Positions 13,494-26,700 of a DNA stretch of 64,000 bases are shown here, one piece after another (positions within the stretch are counted from its first letter, which is position 1; each line of letters opens with the position of its first letter). This stretch comes from Lobosporangium transversale (Eukaryota; Mortierellomycota; Mortierellomycetes; Mortierellales; Mortierellaceae), in the NCBI RefSeq assembly GCF_002105155.1, contig NW_019029029.1, positions 186,001 through 250,000 of the forward strand, given 5' to 3'. The notes beneath the pieces were generated by a model. The model ran no database searches. It worked only from the letters and a program-made list of their open reading frames with translations, and was not told the DNA's origin. The translations under genes and the position numbers were made by a program.

Positions 13494-13843
13494 TAGGCGT
13501 TTGCAAAATGTATAAACATGGTATGTTTATTCCCTTCCCTTCATTTTGCCATGCTCGGCTGTTCTGCTACCAAGCATTCCCGCTCTTTCTCTCATCTTTG
13601 TGTGAATATTTATAAGCTTTCCCTTCTCTCTCTCTGCACTAATTGCTGGTGTTTGTTACTCGACAGTTTGGTCTTGTTCCAATCGTAAGTGCTGCGATTG
13701 GAGCAATTGGAGTTTTTTTTTTTTTTGCTTCCCTTTTCGGGATAGACCACGCTTCCAGAATGATTGGCTGGAAACTTTTTTAATCCCACTTTGTCACACT
13801 TTTGACTTTGATGCTAAAATTTTATTTTTTCCTTTGAATAAAT
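13184..13843. other. Spacer between Spt23-like promoter and URB2 3' end
   Basis: Holds the upstream region of the Spt23-like gene, with a long GA microsatellite, and the 3' flank of URB2. The stretch 13184-13400 is purine-rich on the + strand, that is pyrimidine-rich in the sense of the Spt23-like gene. No gene seen. Confidence 0.6.
13411..13489. repeat. (AG)n dinucleotide microsatellite, about 39 units
   Basis: Near-perfect AG repeat of about 79 bases, 230-305 bases upstream of the Spt23-like ATG. In the sense of that gene it is a CT tract. Variation in length is expected and could affect transcription. Confidence 0.97.
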
Positions 13844-16800
13844 CTACCGGCCAGTGTACTTGTAGTACCTTAAATAATCTGTATACAATCCCTTCAACAG
13901 TGTCTTGCCAGTGTTGTCCAATCCGGTCATCATCATCTCTCTCTCCCAATCACTACACAGACTCAATAGTGCATAAAGACCTGGCAACAGTGCATTTCGA
14001 AGGCTCTGTTGACTAATCGATGCCACAATTGAACTCTGAATATGAAAGTACTCCATCAATATGTACGGCGCATGCTTGCCAAAAGCCTTCGATGTATCTG
14101 CTGCAATTGCTGACGATGTTGAACCTGTAGAGGAGCCTATGCTGGAGCTGCTCTGTGATATCTGCAATGCATCCATTGTACTGTCGTTGCCACCACCATC
14201 ATTATTACCATACGATCCCAATGGATGAACATTCTTAGTCCCAAGAGCTGTTAACAAACGTGCAAAGTTCTCTGCACATTCAACCGACAATGGGTCGCCA
14301 ATAGAGATGCTGTCCGTAGCAGACGTAAAAGTTACCAATCCTGGGGACGGCAATGATAATAATGATGATGATGAAGGCGAATGTAAAGAAGAAGACGTCA
14401 TTGTTGAGATATCAGAACTTCCAGTGATGCTTTCAGGATTGAGTACACCAGCAGATAATAGCTTGAATGGACTCTTGACGAGCGATTCAACACCTTGTTG
14501 CTGCTTTGCAATCGATCCATTCAAAGATTTAAAGCCATGGAGGATGCCCTGAACAATCACTGTAAAGACTGGAATCAACGCTGTGAGCTCTTCTTGACGG
14601 AATCGAGCAATATTCATCAGGACATGATACAAAGCTGTGAAGATCTTGCATGTGTCTCCATTAGTCAAAACTGAATGCGTCGTAGATCCCGTGTTCGATC
14701 TTTCAGTGCCAAGTAGGAGCAATGGGGTCGCTGGAGACATCAGCGACGTAATGCCTTCCAATACTAGACCGATTTCCCAGCAGCGCAACTCGAACGCAGG
14801 CTCAGAACAGATGCCGGCCATAATGTCTAACACACCTATCACCACTTCAACAGACTGTGTATTCTGAAGGATCTGAATCAACCTAGTCAATAGTCTAGAG
14901 ATTTGGCGACGCACCTTGCGCTTATGAGCTAGTATAATCAATGAGAAAGAAAAAAAAGATCAATATGTGGCATTCAAAAAAGGAAAAAAAAAAAAAAAAA
15001 AAAAAAAAAAAAGCAAACTTACTGTGATGAGCATTCGAGAAAGTCACCTTGAGATATCTGATAAGAACCACCTCGTTCATAGATTGATCTCCAAAAACAC
15101 GTGCCTCTTCCAACAACCAATGCAATATACAGTCGAATTGGTCTTCAGAAAGCAAACCAAGCATCGCTAAATAAGCTTCTTTGAGCCATGAGATATCTGA
15201 TTCTGCAAGATCGCGCCCTGAAATGTCGAGTAATAACTTCATGAGACCCTTCAACAGCTTCTCTGTTTCTTTCGTTGACTGCCAAGAGCTGGATAAAGGC
15301 AAATACTGACAAGAGTATACTGTCAAAATAGCCACTAAATGAGATATGCTATTAAATGAATTACAAGCGAGGCTGTCCCGAGTGTCATTCTGCTCAACAT
15401 TGGTAATGCTTTGTAGTAAAACCCCTGCCAAGCGAAAAAGATCTGGCATCATATCTAAAAATTTGATCTTATCCTCTTGACTATAGTTAACGACTTGATA
15501 ATACTGTACGATAGTGCTATAAAGCTCAAGGTGGTCTATGCAATGTTGTGCCCCCGCTACTAACGCTGCCTCGGCTTCTGATCCTGATTGAGTGCTAGAC
15601 GAATGTATGCTCTCTATCACTTCTCCGATTCTATTTGAAATGCTAATTTGCATAGTTTCGAACAAGGATCCGATTCGCTTCAGTAACAGCGCATCCTCGG
15701 TCTTCATTTTTGATACTTCTGACCCCAAGAGAACTCTGGACTTTAATTTTGATTTTGATTTTTGGTGCCGTTGTTGCCCCAGACTTTGGACAAGACTCTT
15801 GCAAATTTGAGAAACCATGATGACTCGAATGCGAGATTCGGTTATACGACGATCCAGAGTGGCTTTGCTGATTTTAAAATCGCTCGATGCCCATTCTTGC
15901 GCCAGATTCAATAGCGCATCCAAGTGCATAAGAGCGCTTTCATGCTGAATAGCGTCATGGGTTTGTGCCATAAAGAATCTGATCCGAAATTAAAGTAATA
16001 ATATCAATAAGTTAATATTAGTATGTCAATGCCTGCATCTCTTAAATAGACGTAAAATTACAAGCGACTATTGAATCCTTACCGGATCGTGTTAGAAACG
16101 ATCGCAGCCGTGGTTTCCATAAGTACATATCCGAGACCATCCTTATCTTCGGATCCATAGCTCGTTGAACAATTCCATTCAGGGTAATTTACTATGTTTA
16201 AGAGGATAGCAGGATCATGAAACTAATGAATCAAAGAAGTAGCATAATTAGCCTATAGATGTCTAAAAAAAACTCCACAGGGAGATTAAAAACCCGCCCA
16301 GTAGACATACCAGTGCTCCTGCATCGCTTCTCCACGTCATTATAGCATCCGAGATACGGCGAACAAGAAGCAAGCTCTTGATGCCCGTTGAGGTGGCGGT
16401 CAAATGGGTTTGAATGTAGTGGTCCAAAATGGTCATTGTCGTGAGGATGATGTTTCTTTCATTCTTCTCAAAGTACTCTAGTGGCAAGAGATGCACGATA
16501 GATAATAATGACAAAAGCTTTTGACTATGCTCATCCTGAGCTGATAACTCTGGTTTTGTGTTTGATGAACCTGATTTTGGCATTGATTTTGATTTTGATT
16601 TTGACTTTGATTTTAAGTGATGTATCTTGTCCTCAGAGCGTTCTTGAATGACATTGGCCAATTTTTTGAGCACATCTACGAACATAACTTTCAATCCAGT
16701 GTCCTTGGACGAGCTATGAGTACTTTCTGTAAGAGATAAAACCATATCAGCAAGCTCTCGTTCTAAATTCGATTCGCTCAATACAATGATCGATTCTGCA

Positions 16801-19782
16801 AGGCGTTTCAGGATCATTTGTGCGAAGACAGGTCGAAAGTTCGGTACTTCGTAGAAATTGGCTGAGCGTAACAAGATCTGATTCAGAATGTGAATCGTGA
16901 TAGAGTCCGTCATCGGTGCCATGGAGTTATCAACTGATGTACCGAACTGCTGGACAATGGCTTGAGCGATGAGTTCCAGGTGCTGAGTAGTACCAAACCT
17001 ACAGACAATATCCAGCCAGTCGTTCACCTGTACCTGCCAGCTCGCCACCAAAAACCTACTGCCTGTGGCCGATCCTATCTCTCCATCCCAGGGCTCTGTC
17101 ATCAACGATACATTATCCAAAATCTGGTGTAAGCGAGACGAGCTCATGGTAAAACGAACCAAGTCATTGCATTGTTGCATGATATCGTCGGTCATGATTT
17201 CACTAGAGCATAGAGTCATATGCACATGCTGAAGAACTACACGATTAAGCACCAAGATCGTTGCATCTGACCATCCTGAGGACCCTTTGATCGATTTAAT
17301 GATGTCACTGATCATTCTTGTCGAGATTCCGCCTAACCAATATTGTGTCGAGATTCTGCAAAGCGTATAGTGCAGTTTCAATGCTGGAATCAAACGCCGA
17401 CTTTGATATGATTCTGATCTGTCAGAGTCTTCATTAACAAGTGGTTTGAAGATATGCTTCAAGAAATGCTCATATAAATCTTTGAATCCTTGGCTGAGCT
17501 GTTTCTCCTGATTTGCTGTGACACGTAAACCCTTCAAAAACTGGATAAAAAGCTCGCAGATTTGTTCCGCAGATGCAATGTTTCTAGATCGTTCTCCTTG
17601 TTCCACTGCTTTCCCAGACTTCAGTTTCCGCTTCTTCTTGACCCCCATCTCTTGAAGAGACATTAGCTCTTCAATTCCCGTATTACTTTGTAGATTCACG
17701 AGTTCCGTGATGAAAATGCTCGAGATAGATGGAGCTTGTGGTAGAGGCATGTAGTTCCTGATGTTTGCAGGTACTCTTAGTAGTACAGAGAAGAGGGGAA
17801 AGGACATTTAGACGCGAACACACGGACATATATATAAATGAGCAGATGAACGAGATTGGCTATGTACTTACAGATCCAAGAATGGCTTGAGAAAAAGGGG
17901 GCTAGTTTTGAGATGCTCTGGTTGAGTCAAATGGTTCCGAAGCGACGAAAACAGTGAATTGAAAAAGATTTTGAGATCGCTAGCTTTGCCATAAATCTCT
18001 AACAGCGCCTTTGCCAATTCAAGAGCAGCCTCTTGAGCCCCTAGTATTGGAGCAAACAGCACTGGCCAGAGACTGTCTAAATGAGGCTTCAACAAGCGAT
18101 CGTCCAATTGCGCCAATACAATAATGCCTGTTAACGAGATGCTTTGCAATTTTGCATTTTCTAATGTCTGAGCAGTGGCCAAACATGAATAGATACTCTC
18201 AAATGAGGTGTTCATGAAAACAAATTGATCTGCTGTCTTGTCATTGCTGGGCTGGTACATGTCAAGTTCCAAAACTGTCGCAAGCAAATTATTGTGTGTA
18301 TCAATAATACTCGTCATCTCGTTAATAAATGCCTCTGAGGGGACTTCTGTAAGATTCGGCAACTGCTTCCCGGCCATGACGTAGATGATTTTGAAAAAGG
18401 CGAACTCTGTCTCGCGTGTGCTATCCAAGCTTCGATCCAGCCCACTAATGGCTAAGCTCCTTTGCCTCCGACGAGACTCCTCAACAAAATAGTGGAGAAA
18501 CACTGGAAGGATATCCAAAACTGAGATGAACGCAATAAGGCAGGAGCAGGTTAGATAAAAATACTCAAAGCACTCTGCTAAATTCCTATAATGCGAATAA
18601 CGTGATGAATATTTACCTGCTGTAGAATATTCAGATCTGATTAAAGTGGCAATTTGCTCGAAAAGTTGTTTTTGATAGCTTTGAATAGACTTTTCGTCTC
18701 GTCCTGTATATCCTGCCGTATACTCCTGCAAATGATCTTGGTGAAACAGTCCTGTCCTCAAAATGGCATCTATTGCCTCCTGGCATTCGGCTGAAGACAG
18801 CCCTGGTACTTTACGAACAGCAACGCGTGCTCGTACCAGCATCTCAAACATCTTGGCTGCTACCAACGCAAACACTTTTTTCTGGTTTGGTTGAATGATG
18901 ATAAGGCGCTTGAATTGGTCTAGGACAATGAAAGCGAATCTCATTATGGTGCTATATTTTGCTGTGTCAATCTTTGAGGTCTCTTGTACCATCTCGACGA
19001 GAGCCTCTAAAATTGCCTGAATAAGGGGGGTATATTGCTCCAAGGTTGGCTGAAACCAGTCAGACATTAGAGGTAAAGTTAGAAGCTCAAAGCAAGTCGA
19101 TGCAGACTCCAGTATCTCCTTGGATGGTGAATAAGTTGATGGATCCTGTGCCATAGTTAGTGCCGTGAGGGCCTTTGCCTTTTTCCCAGAAACCTTAGAT
19201 TGTGCCACAGTGGTTGCTGGCTGGTAGCTCACGAGGTTTTGAATCAGGGTTGTGAAAATAGATATCACAGGAACACGAATAAGAACGCCGAGAGCTTGCA
19301 AGTCGACAGCATCAGATCCTGATCTGGCAACACCTTCGTGATGGCGGATATTGATATGTCCATATTTACTGCTATCCCTCCTACTATGAGTGAGCTGTGT
19401 AAGCATTGCCTTGAACAGATCCCAGTAATCCTGCTCCAACAAGATGGTCCTAATATTAGGAAAAGAAGAGAGATTAGACTTTGAATACTTTCAAAATAAT
19501 AGATTTTCAAGTAATGGCGCTAAATCCATCAATTCATTCTATCAGGCGGGGACCAGAAGGCATAGAGACATACGGAGATGCGTCCTTAGCACTCTTTGTT
19601 GCAGCGGAAGCCTTGACAAGTGTACTACAGAGCCATTCGAATAAGAACTCGTGTTTATGGGGGAGGACGACATCGCTTCTCTGCCAGGCTTGTTTTGCCA
19701 ACCAAATTTTTTCTGCTGAAGAAGTTTGGTAACCCTTGAGGGCTTTAGCAAACAGTTCTGATGAGCTAAGGTGCTCCTCCAT
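13844..19782 (-). CDS. URB2: URB2/Npa2-family nucleolar ribosome biogenesis protein
   Basis: Large helical nucleolar factor needed in yeast for early 60S (27S pre-rRNA) assembly. Exons on the minus strand: 19782-19574, 19449-17872, 17775-16311, 16222-16083, 15978-15023 and 14928-13844, giving 1,810 residues. All junctions are GT-AG and the phases close. Within exon 2, 18616-18521 looks like a further 96-nt intron that keeps the frame, which would give 1,778 residues. The C-terminal URB2 domain is recognisable: RKVRRQISRLLTRLIQ, a middle segment with ARLLTALG, then HAPYILMEYFHIQSS and LLPGLYALLSLCSDWERE near the end. The N-terminus (SSAEKIWLAKQAWQ) also fits. Two lysine-serine repeats come from a repeated hexamer. 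It shares a 403-bp divergent promoter with the JmjC gene. Confidence 0.87.
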
Positions 19783-20093
19783 GTCTTTTTTGTTTGTTTG
19801 TTTCTTTTTGTCGAGGCGGAATGAACAAGGCCTTGAAACCTTAGTTTTTTATTGTTGTTTATTGTTTGGTGGCAATACAACTGTGCCTCAAGCCACATGC
19901 ATAATAACATTTCATATTACACCTTTTTTGGGTAGTTTCAATAGAACACCAAAACTTCAAACCCTTTTTGTCTTGATGAAGTCGTTGTGTCTCAAGGCAG
20001 GCTGTATGGATTGAATGAATCGGCCCAGTCTTTCCCTCGCTCCCTTTCCCTCGATCCAACAACTGCTCACATCGCACTTCTGTCTTCATTCTC

Positions 20094-20124
<31 letters not shown>

Positions 20125-20185
20125 CTTTCTTCTTACTGCCTTTTATATCTTTACATCTATCACAGAAGAACATTGATTATTCATA
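19783..20185. promoter_or_regulatory. Divergent promoter region, URB2 (-) and JmjC demethylase (+)
   Basis: 403 bases separate the two start codons. Toward the + gene there is a CT/T-rich stretch at 20030-20140, including a T run at about 20108-20124, ending some 60 bases before the ATG. This resembles the pyrimidine tracts before other genes in the window. No TATA box is obvious. Confidence 0.6.
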
Positions 20186-21906
20186 ATGACTGATGTAAGT
20201 ATTGATTTGGCGCAGCAAATAGAACAGCATTCTAATACAGCGCCAACAACATTAATACCATTAATAAAGCAGTAACAATAATAAAAGAAATAATAACCAA
20301 TGCAAATTATTTTAAAAATTGACTTGATCTCTACAGGAAGAGAGATGTCGTCTCTGTCCTGAACGCAAATCAGAGACGGGGACATGGATCTGCTGCGATG
20401 TTTGCGAAACATGGTACCATGTCCGCTGCTTGAAGTTGACACCCGAAGAATTTGATATCATTGACCAATACCATTGTGCAGACTGCATACCCAAGGCTGG
20501 TCCTAGTACTTGTATGTTTCTTTAATATCCATCAGTCAAGTACTATGCTTATGAATTCTATATATCGAAAAATCAGATCCGTAGCGCCAGTTTCATTTAA
20601 TTTTATTTACTTTTTTTTTTCCCCTTTGCATCATACTCACCCCTTTTTTCTTTTTTACTCTTTTTCACATCCTTTGCTACCTTTTTTATCTATTGATGCA
20701 ACAGTGCTTCGGAAATCCTCACGCAGAACTGGCAAGATTAACTATGCAGATCTTGTGAATGGTGTCGTTAGTCATAATAGTAAATGGCGTGTTCTTCTGG
20801 ATTCCCATCAATTTCTTCCCGACAAGTTTGAGAGAGTCCAGGGAAGGGATTTGACTTTGGACAGGCTTCGTGTCACTGGCTTTCGGTCACCTATCATTGT
20901 AAAGCAGAGTATGGATAGCAATGACAAGATAAATGAGGATTTAGACATGAAGATGCCGCCTTCAACCCTTACTATAGATGATATATGCAATGCAGTTGGG
21001 GTAGATACTCCAGTCGAAGTGATTGATGTAGCGACACAATCGGAACAAGCAGATTGGACCATGGGTTCTTGGGCAGAATACTTTGGGGCTGAACGTCATG
21101 AGAGAGTATATAATGTCATCAGTCTAGAGATTTCAGGAACACCTCTAGGGGAGCAAATTAAGAGGCCAGCCGTTGTCAGGTTCGTTAAACTGTGTTTGCA
21201 TTGTACTTGGTATGCAGGAGTTAAAGAATTTTTTTTTTACTGACTCGATAATATGCTACTCATTTGCAATTTATAATCATTTTAATCTCATTAGGGAGCT
21301 TGACTGGATTGATAACTTTTGGCCAGAAGCCTTGAAATCGACAGAGTTTCCAAAGGTGCAACTTTACTGCTTGATGAGTGTCAAAGACTCTTTCACAGAT
21401 TTGTATGTATTGTTCTAAAAATAATAATTATAATAATAATAATATTGTTTCAGTTGAGGTTATTGACAGTGACTCCTGACTCTTCTTTATCCTTGCTTAT
21501 AATTAGCCATATTGACTTTGCGGGATCTTCTGTAAGTTTTGGGTATTGCCACAGAGTAATAGAAATCATGGTACCGAAACCAAATGATTTCTTTTTGAAG
21601 ATCTTGCTTATTTTCTCTTTTCTTCTTTTTCTCTTTTTCGATCGATATCTTTTATGCCCACTATGAATACTTAGGTATTTTACCACATTCTCTCTGGATC
21701 AAAAATATTCTACTTTGTGGAGCCGACTCCAACTCATCTGAAGAAATATGCAAAATGGTCATCCTCATCCGAACAATCGACGACATTCTTTGGGGATGAA
21801 GTCGCGGGCAAGTGTTATAAAGTGGAGCTTCAACAGGGCGATACGATGTATGTGATAATGAAAAACTTGCTGATATTTCTAAATACCTCTTGTATTAGGT
21901 GAAATG

Positions 21907-21937
<31 letters not shown>

Positions 21938-23513
21938 AGAATATACAAAGGCAATACTTAACTTTGTCTATGTGCTTATCGATCCAATGTCATCCTCTTC
22001 ATTAAAATACTTTAGGCTAATACCTGCTGGATGGATTCATGCGGTATACACACCAATGTCTTCAATCGTCATTGGCGGTAACTTTGTTCACTCTTTACAT
22101 ATCCCCATGCAGTACCGTGTCTGTGATATTGAAATGGAAACCAGTGTATCACCCAAGTTCAGATTCCCATTCTTTGAAAAGCTCAACTGGTTCGTAGCTC
22201 TTGGATGCATGACACGTGGTCAAGACTATCTCTCAACACTTTCGCCTCTAGAGCTGCAAGGTCTCTTGGCCTTGACGGTTTATCTCTATAACAGACATAG
22301 GATGCTGAAGAATGAGCCACACAAAATCATGAAGGATGAGAGACATATGATCAGGGCCAGTGTACCTACGGAAGCCTTTAGCTATGCGAATGGAGGGTTG
22401 ATGGGTTTGTTGCGTGATTTAAATCAATTAATCTGCAGCATACTGGAAGGACCAAACGCAGACAAAACGACAGTAATTTCCATTGATAATGCTCTACGGC
22501 TCTTGACTGAGGAAGAAGAGCAACAACGAAACAAGGAAGAAGAAGAGCAAAAGGCTGCGATAGAAAATAATAAACCCAGGATCAAACTGAGGATTAAACT
22601 GAATTCGACCACATCCTCTACAAACTCTGGAGACGAGGATTCGATCGAACAACAGGTCCCAAACTCTGCGACCTGTACAATCACTACGTCTTCCTCCAAC
22701 ACACCTCCTATCGCTTCGCCAACTATGCTTGCTACCTCTACTACTGTTATTACTCCTCCAAAGATCAAATTAAAGATCCCACTCCTATCATCTGCCAAGA
22801 AATCGAGGAATCAGAACGGAAAGTCGGGTCGCGCTGTTCGGTCGCGGAAAAAGCCCGATTCAGACATATATGAGAGCGGCAACGAACTGGATGACCTTTC
22901 TGGGAGTGACTCTGATCCGGATCAACAACCTACTTCTGACGAAGAGTGGAATGCATCCGAGAATCATACCGGTGAAGGATTAGATGAAGCCAAGGATAAT
23001 GATGAAGACGACGAACTGGAGGATGAGGGTTGTAGGGAGGATTTGAGATCTTCTGATTCAGAATACGATGAGGGAGGGAAGCGCCCTCGCAAGTCTAGAA
23101 GAACATCCGGATCTTTGTCTCGTCCATTAAAGGGAACAGGCCATATCAAATCCGCCTCACTGGTCACTGCTTCTGACAACATTACAAACTCAACCATCCA
23201 CTATCGGATTAAGGTCAACTCCTCTGAAACAGTGTATTTCGGTGATGATAAAGACACTGCTGATGACTGTCAGAGATCACCGAACCATATCGATCACCGT
23301 CCCTCAAAGCGGGACAGCGATGAGGAAGATGAAGTCGTGCTGGGTCTTGGAAAGAAGCGCAAACTCACACCAAAGCAATTTTCTGCCTTACTTACACCCA
23401 CTTCTTCTGGTGGATCCTCTTCAGTTACTTCGACTTCCGCAGCAAAGAAGAAGGCAGCATTGGGCGTTACTGCAAAAGATCGCATCAGAAATATACTGAT
23501 GAAGCGCCGTTAA
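20186..23513 (+). CDS. PHD-finger JmjC histone demethylase, JHD1/KDM2 type
   Basis: Predicted Fe(II)/2-oxoglutarate-dependent histone lysine demethylase (JHD1/KDM2/PHF8 branch, known mainly for H3K36 or H3K9 substrates). Exons: 20186-20194 (only M-T-D), 20337-20511, 20705-21179, 21295-21402, 21507-21531 (25 nt), 21675-21847 and 22016-23513; 820 residues, GT-AG introns, phases close. The PHD finger is at about residues 7-56 (CRLCPERKSETGTWICCDVC, WYHVRC, YHCADC). The JmjC domain spans about 150-380. Iron ligands read as H257, D259 (FHIDFAG) and H330 (PAGWIHAVYTP); the lysine of GSKIFYF is the likely 2-oxoglutarate contact. The C-terminal half is acidic and basic low-complexity sequence ending in ILMKRR. 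The catalytic residues are intact, so activity is likely; substrate is not known. Confidence 0.91.
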
Positions 23514-23782
23514 ATTTTTTTTATCGCTATTATATTGCTGTCGTAGCGTACTCTGTAAATATTATATCTTTTCTTCATCAATTTGTATTGCGGATAGAAC
23601 AATGAACTAAAGCTAAAACTTCCGTGCTCAGCACGCGACTTTTTCTTCGCAGTTTTATCATTCAATGAATCTGAGTCTGCTTTCCAACGTTAATTTAATG
23701 TTTTTATTTCTTGTGACAAACCATGCAGAAAAAGCTATGTATAACTGACCCTACTAACCAACTATATTTTCATTTTATTCAT

Positions 23783-26700
23783 CTACTCTTCGTACTCCTG
23801 TTGAGATGGATCGCTGAACTGGTGCATGTCCGATGATGTAGGGTCTATTAACTCTTCCCTCACTGGTCGCCGTTCTGAGAGACAGGTAAACACTTCTTGT
23901 GATGTAGTCGTGGGCTGAAGATCTCGTTCTAAATGACGATAAATATTTGATGGTAAATCATCAAAAAACATCTGTCTCCTAATAGTTTCTGGATTTGCGG
24001 TATACTCGTCGCGATAATTGAAATGGAGCGGGTCTGATCCTGACAAATTTGAACGCTGCATATGTAACATGTACTCATCGTCTCCTAAACTGTAGTAGCT
24101 ACTAGAACTGCTGCTTGACTGATACACAATTTGACATTCTTGAATGGGTGTATCTTCCAGCTCGAGTGTCCCTAGAGGTGTTGAACTCAAGCTTGGGGAG
24201 GAAAGTTCTACCTCTGGGGATGATTTTAATCGGTCTGTTGAGTCAGATAAATAATCATTAACAGCGACATCGGTAGCAGATTCAGTCACAGGTGTACATT
24301 CCGCATTTGATCTTGAAGGTTGATACCATTCATACTGATGGCCAAACAAGATGTTTGATGGCGATATGAATGAGCGTTTAAGTGTTGATCTTGTTTGGTT
24401 CTCATCCTTTAATTGCAGTCGCGATGCCTGAGCTAGATTAGATGTGCCATGTTCAACAAACTCGGAAGCCCCAGAACGTGATAAGTAGTTTAGTGTATTA
24501 GAAAACGGTTTTTGGGATAGCTGGCTCAGATCTTGCTGGTTAGCCTATAGATCATTAGTTGCAGCAAAGGTGTCAGGCCGTGCCAAACAGGGCTGTTCAA
24601 GCGGATACTCCAGCTAGAGTAGCTACTATTCGTTGACACTTACCAAGACCTGTTGGTAAAAATTTTCTCCACTGTACAACGCTGACCTTGGCGTCTGGTC
24701 AATAAGAACAGTTGGTTCTGAAGGCGGAGTTTCCGATCGATCTGAAGAGCTATTCCGGTTGTCCAAGGAGACGGTAGACGATGCTGAGAGTGATAAAGAA
24801 GATGAAAGTGAGGCTCTGGAGATAAAAGAGCCACTTGGACTAGATGGATGATAGGAAGGTTCGTGAGATATATGTGGTGATCCGATTTCGCTCTTGACAA
24901 TGTCATTCTCGACTCTAATTTGAATCCGCTCCTGGCCCATCTTCATGACTTCTAGCTCATGCTTTGGTATCGGGCCATCGACGCTTATACTGCATTTACC
25001 TTGATCCCCATAAGTGCTAAGTTGCCTTGGCACTGTCACCCGGAGAGGCAGAATGTCCATACAAGCCTGTGTTCTGCAGGGAGCTGGGCGCAGCCTCCAC
25101 TTTCCTTCTTTGTTCTTATAGCCACATATTGAAAGGCAATCACCATTGGTCTCACACAGATTTGGTGCTTTGTCCTTTAGCTGTAACTGTTTAGAGGTAC
25201 CTGAGGAAGAGGATGGCCTATCTTGTTCAATCATACTGAAAGTGATGGCACCAGAAGGCACTGAACTCTGTTGTCCAAGATGGTGCTGCAATGCCTCCCT
25301 TTGTAGGCGCTCTTGTGCTCGCGTTGAGTAAGGATGGTTAGGGATGAGAGGCTTAGAGTGTTCGATCTTCCTATGTTTTTGGTTTGGTTTGCTAACCCGC
25401 TTTTCTGGATCTCTATCAGTTATTGTGGAACTGCCTTCGCTTAACGACTCGTCCCCGGAGGCACCCCCATTTTTGGACCTACTGCTGTCCTCGCTCTCGC
25501 CCCTTGACCCTCTAATTTTTTTCGCCTTGTGCATCTGCTTAACGCTTCTTGCCATGGGGTTTGGCTTTTGTGATTTTACTCCCGGCGACCCCGGACGGCC
25601 TTCCATTATGCGTGCACTGCTGATATAAAAGTCAAAAGGATCGATGGGCGCTTCGCGCTTCAGCGGCAATATGTGTATTTGATTGCGGAAACTCTGTTCT
25701 TCGATAAACGCCCTACTCAGGGGTAGATCTTTGAGCTCCATATAATCAGATGGACGATAGAGCCCTCCCATATCTTGTCAAGAAGGTGAAGCATTAGTAT
25801 ACCAACCATGTACCGTTATAATGTAAACTACCAGATCTAGCTCACAGCCTACCTTCCCTCTCATAGCACACAAGATGTTGAGTCCCTGTCACAGAGAAAT
25901 GTGGACTCGAAATTCTTCGGGAACATGCATTCGAACAAGACTGAGTCGAGCGTTCATAGCGATCCTTGAGCTCTTGCAGCGATAGCGCATTAACGCCCCG
26001 TACACAGATAGTTTTTTTGATGAGTCCATTCTTTTTCAGGACAAACGTCCCCTTCGAAGACCCTTGTACGACCAAGTTGTCTTTCTCTATTTTGGCTCTG
26101 AGAGCCTCGTCCGTCAGCCCTGATCCGGTCCTCATCCTCTCCTTGTCTGCTGTGCTCGTGCATTTCTCGTTACTTAGTTTACGAAAGAGCTCTTTGTAAA
26201 CAAGGAAATTGCCATTAATCCTTGAGGGTGACCAAATCCGACCATCTGTCCACCGACAGATCCCGGATTCTGATTCGTCAAATACAAATACCGACCCCGG
26301 GACGATCAGTGTTGGATCAGGCAGACTAGCTTGCTGACCTACAGATGAAGGTAGTGTGGGAGCTTCCAATTTTGTAAGTCTGGAAGATGTCGATATATTT
26401 GAGGCGGAACTCGCTGAATTAGAAAGGCTAGGCAATGCCGGAGAACATTCATCGCATGGAGCGACTATGCGAGGATTGAGCTCACCGCGTTCCGCCGCTA
26501 GCAATCTACGGGTAATCCTGGGGAGGACACCCTGACGACATGCTTCGAAAATAATTAAGGCGTCAAGAGTATCTCTTATTTGGCCTAGTGACAACCAAGG
26601 TAAGGTTGAAAAATACGACCATGGGTCTTTGATAAGCATGACTTTTGTCGCTGTAAACGGATTTCTGTAGAGACTGGGTTGGTATGGATGAAACCATAGA

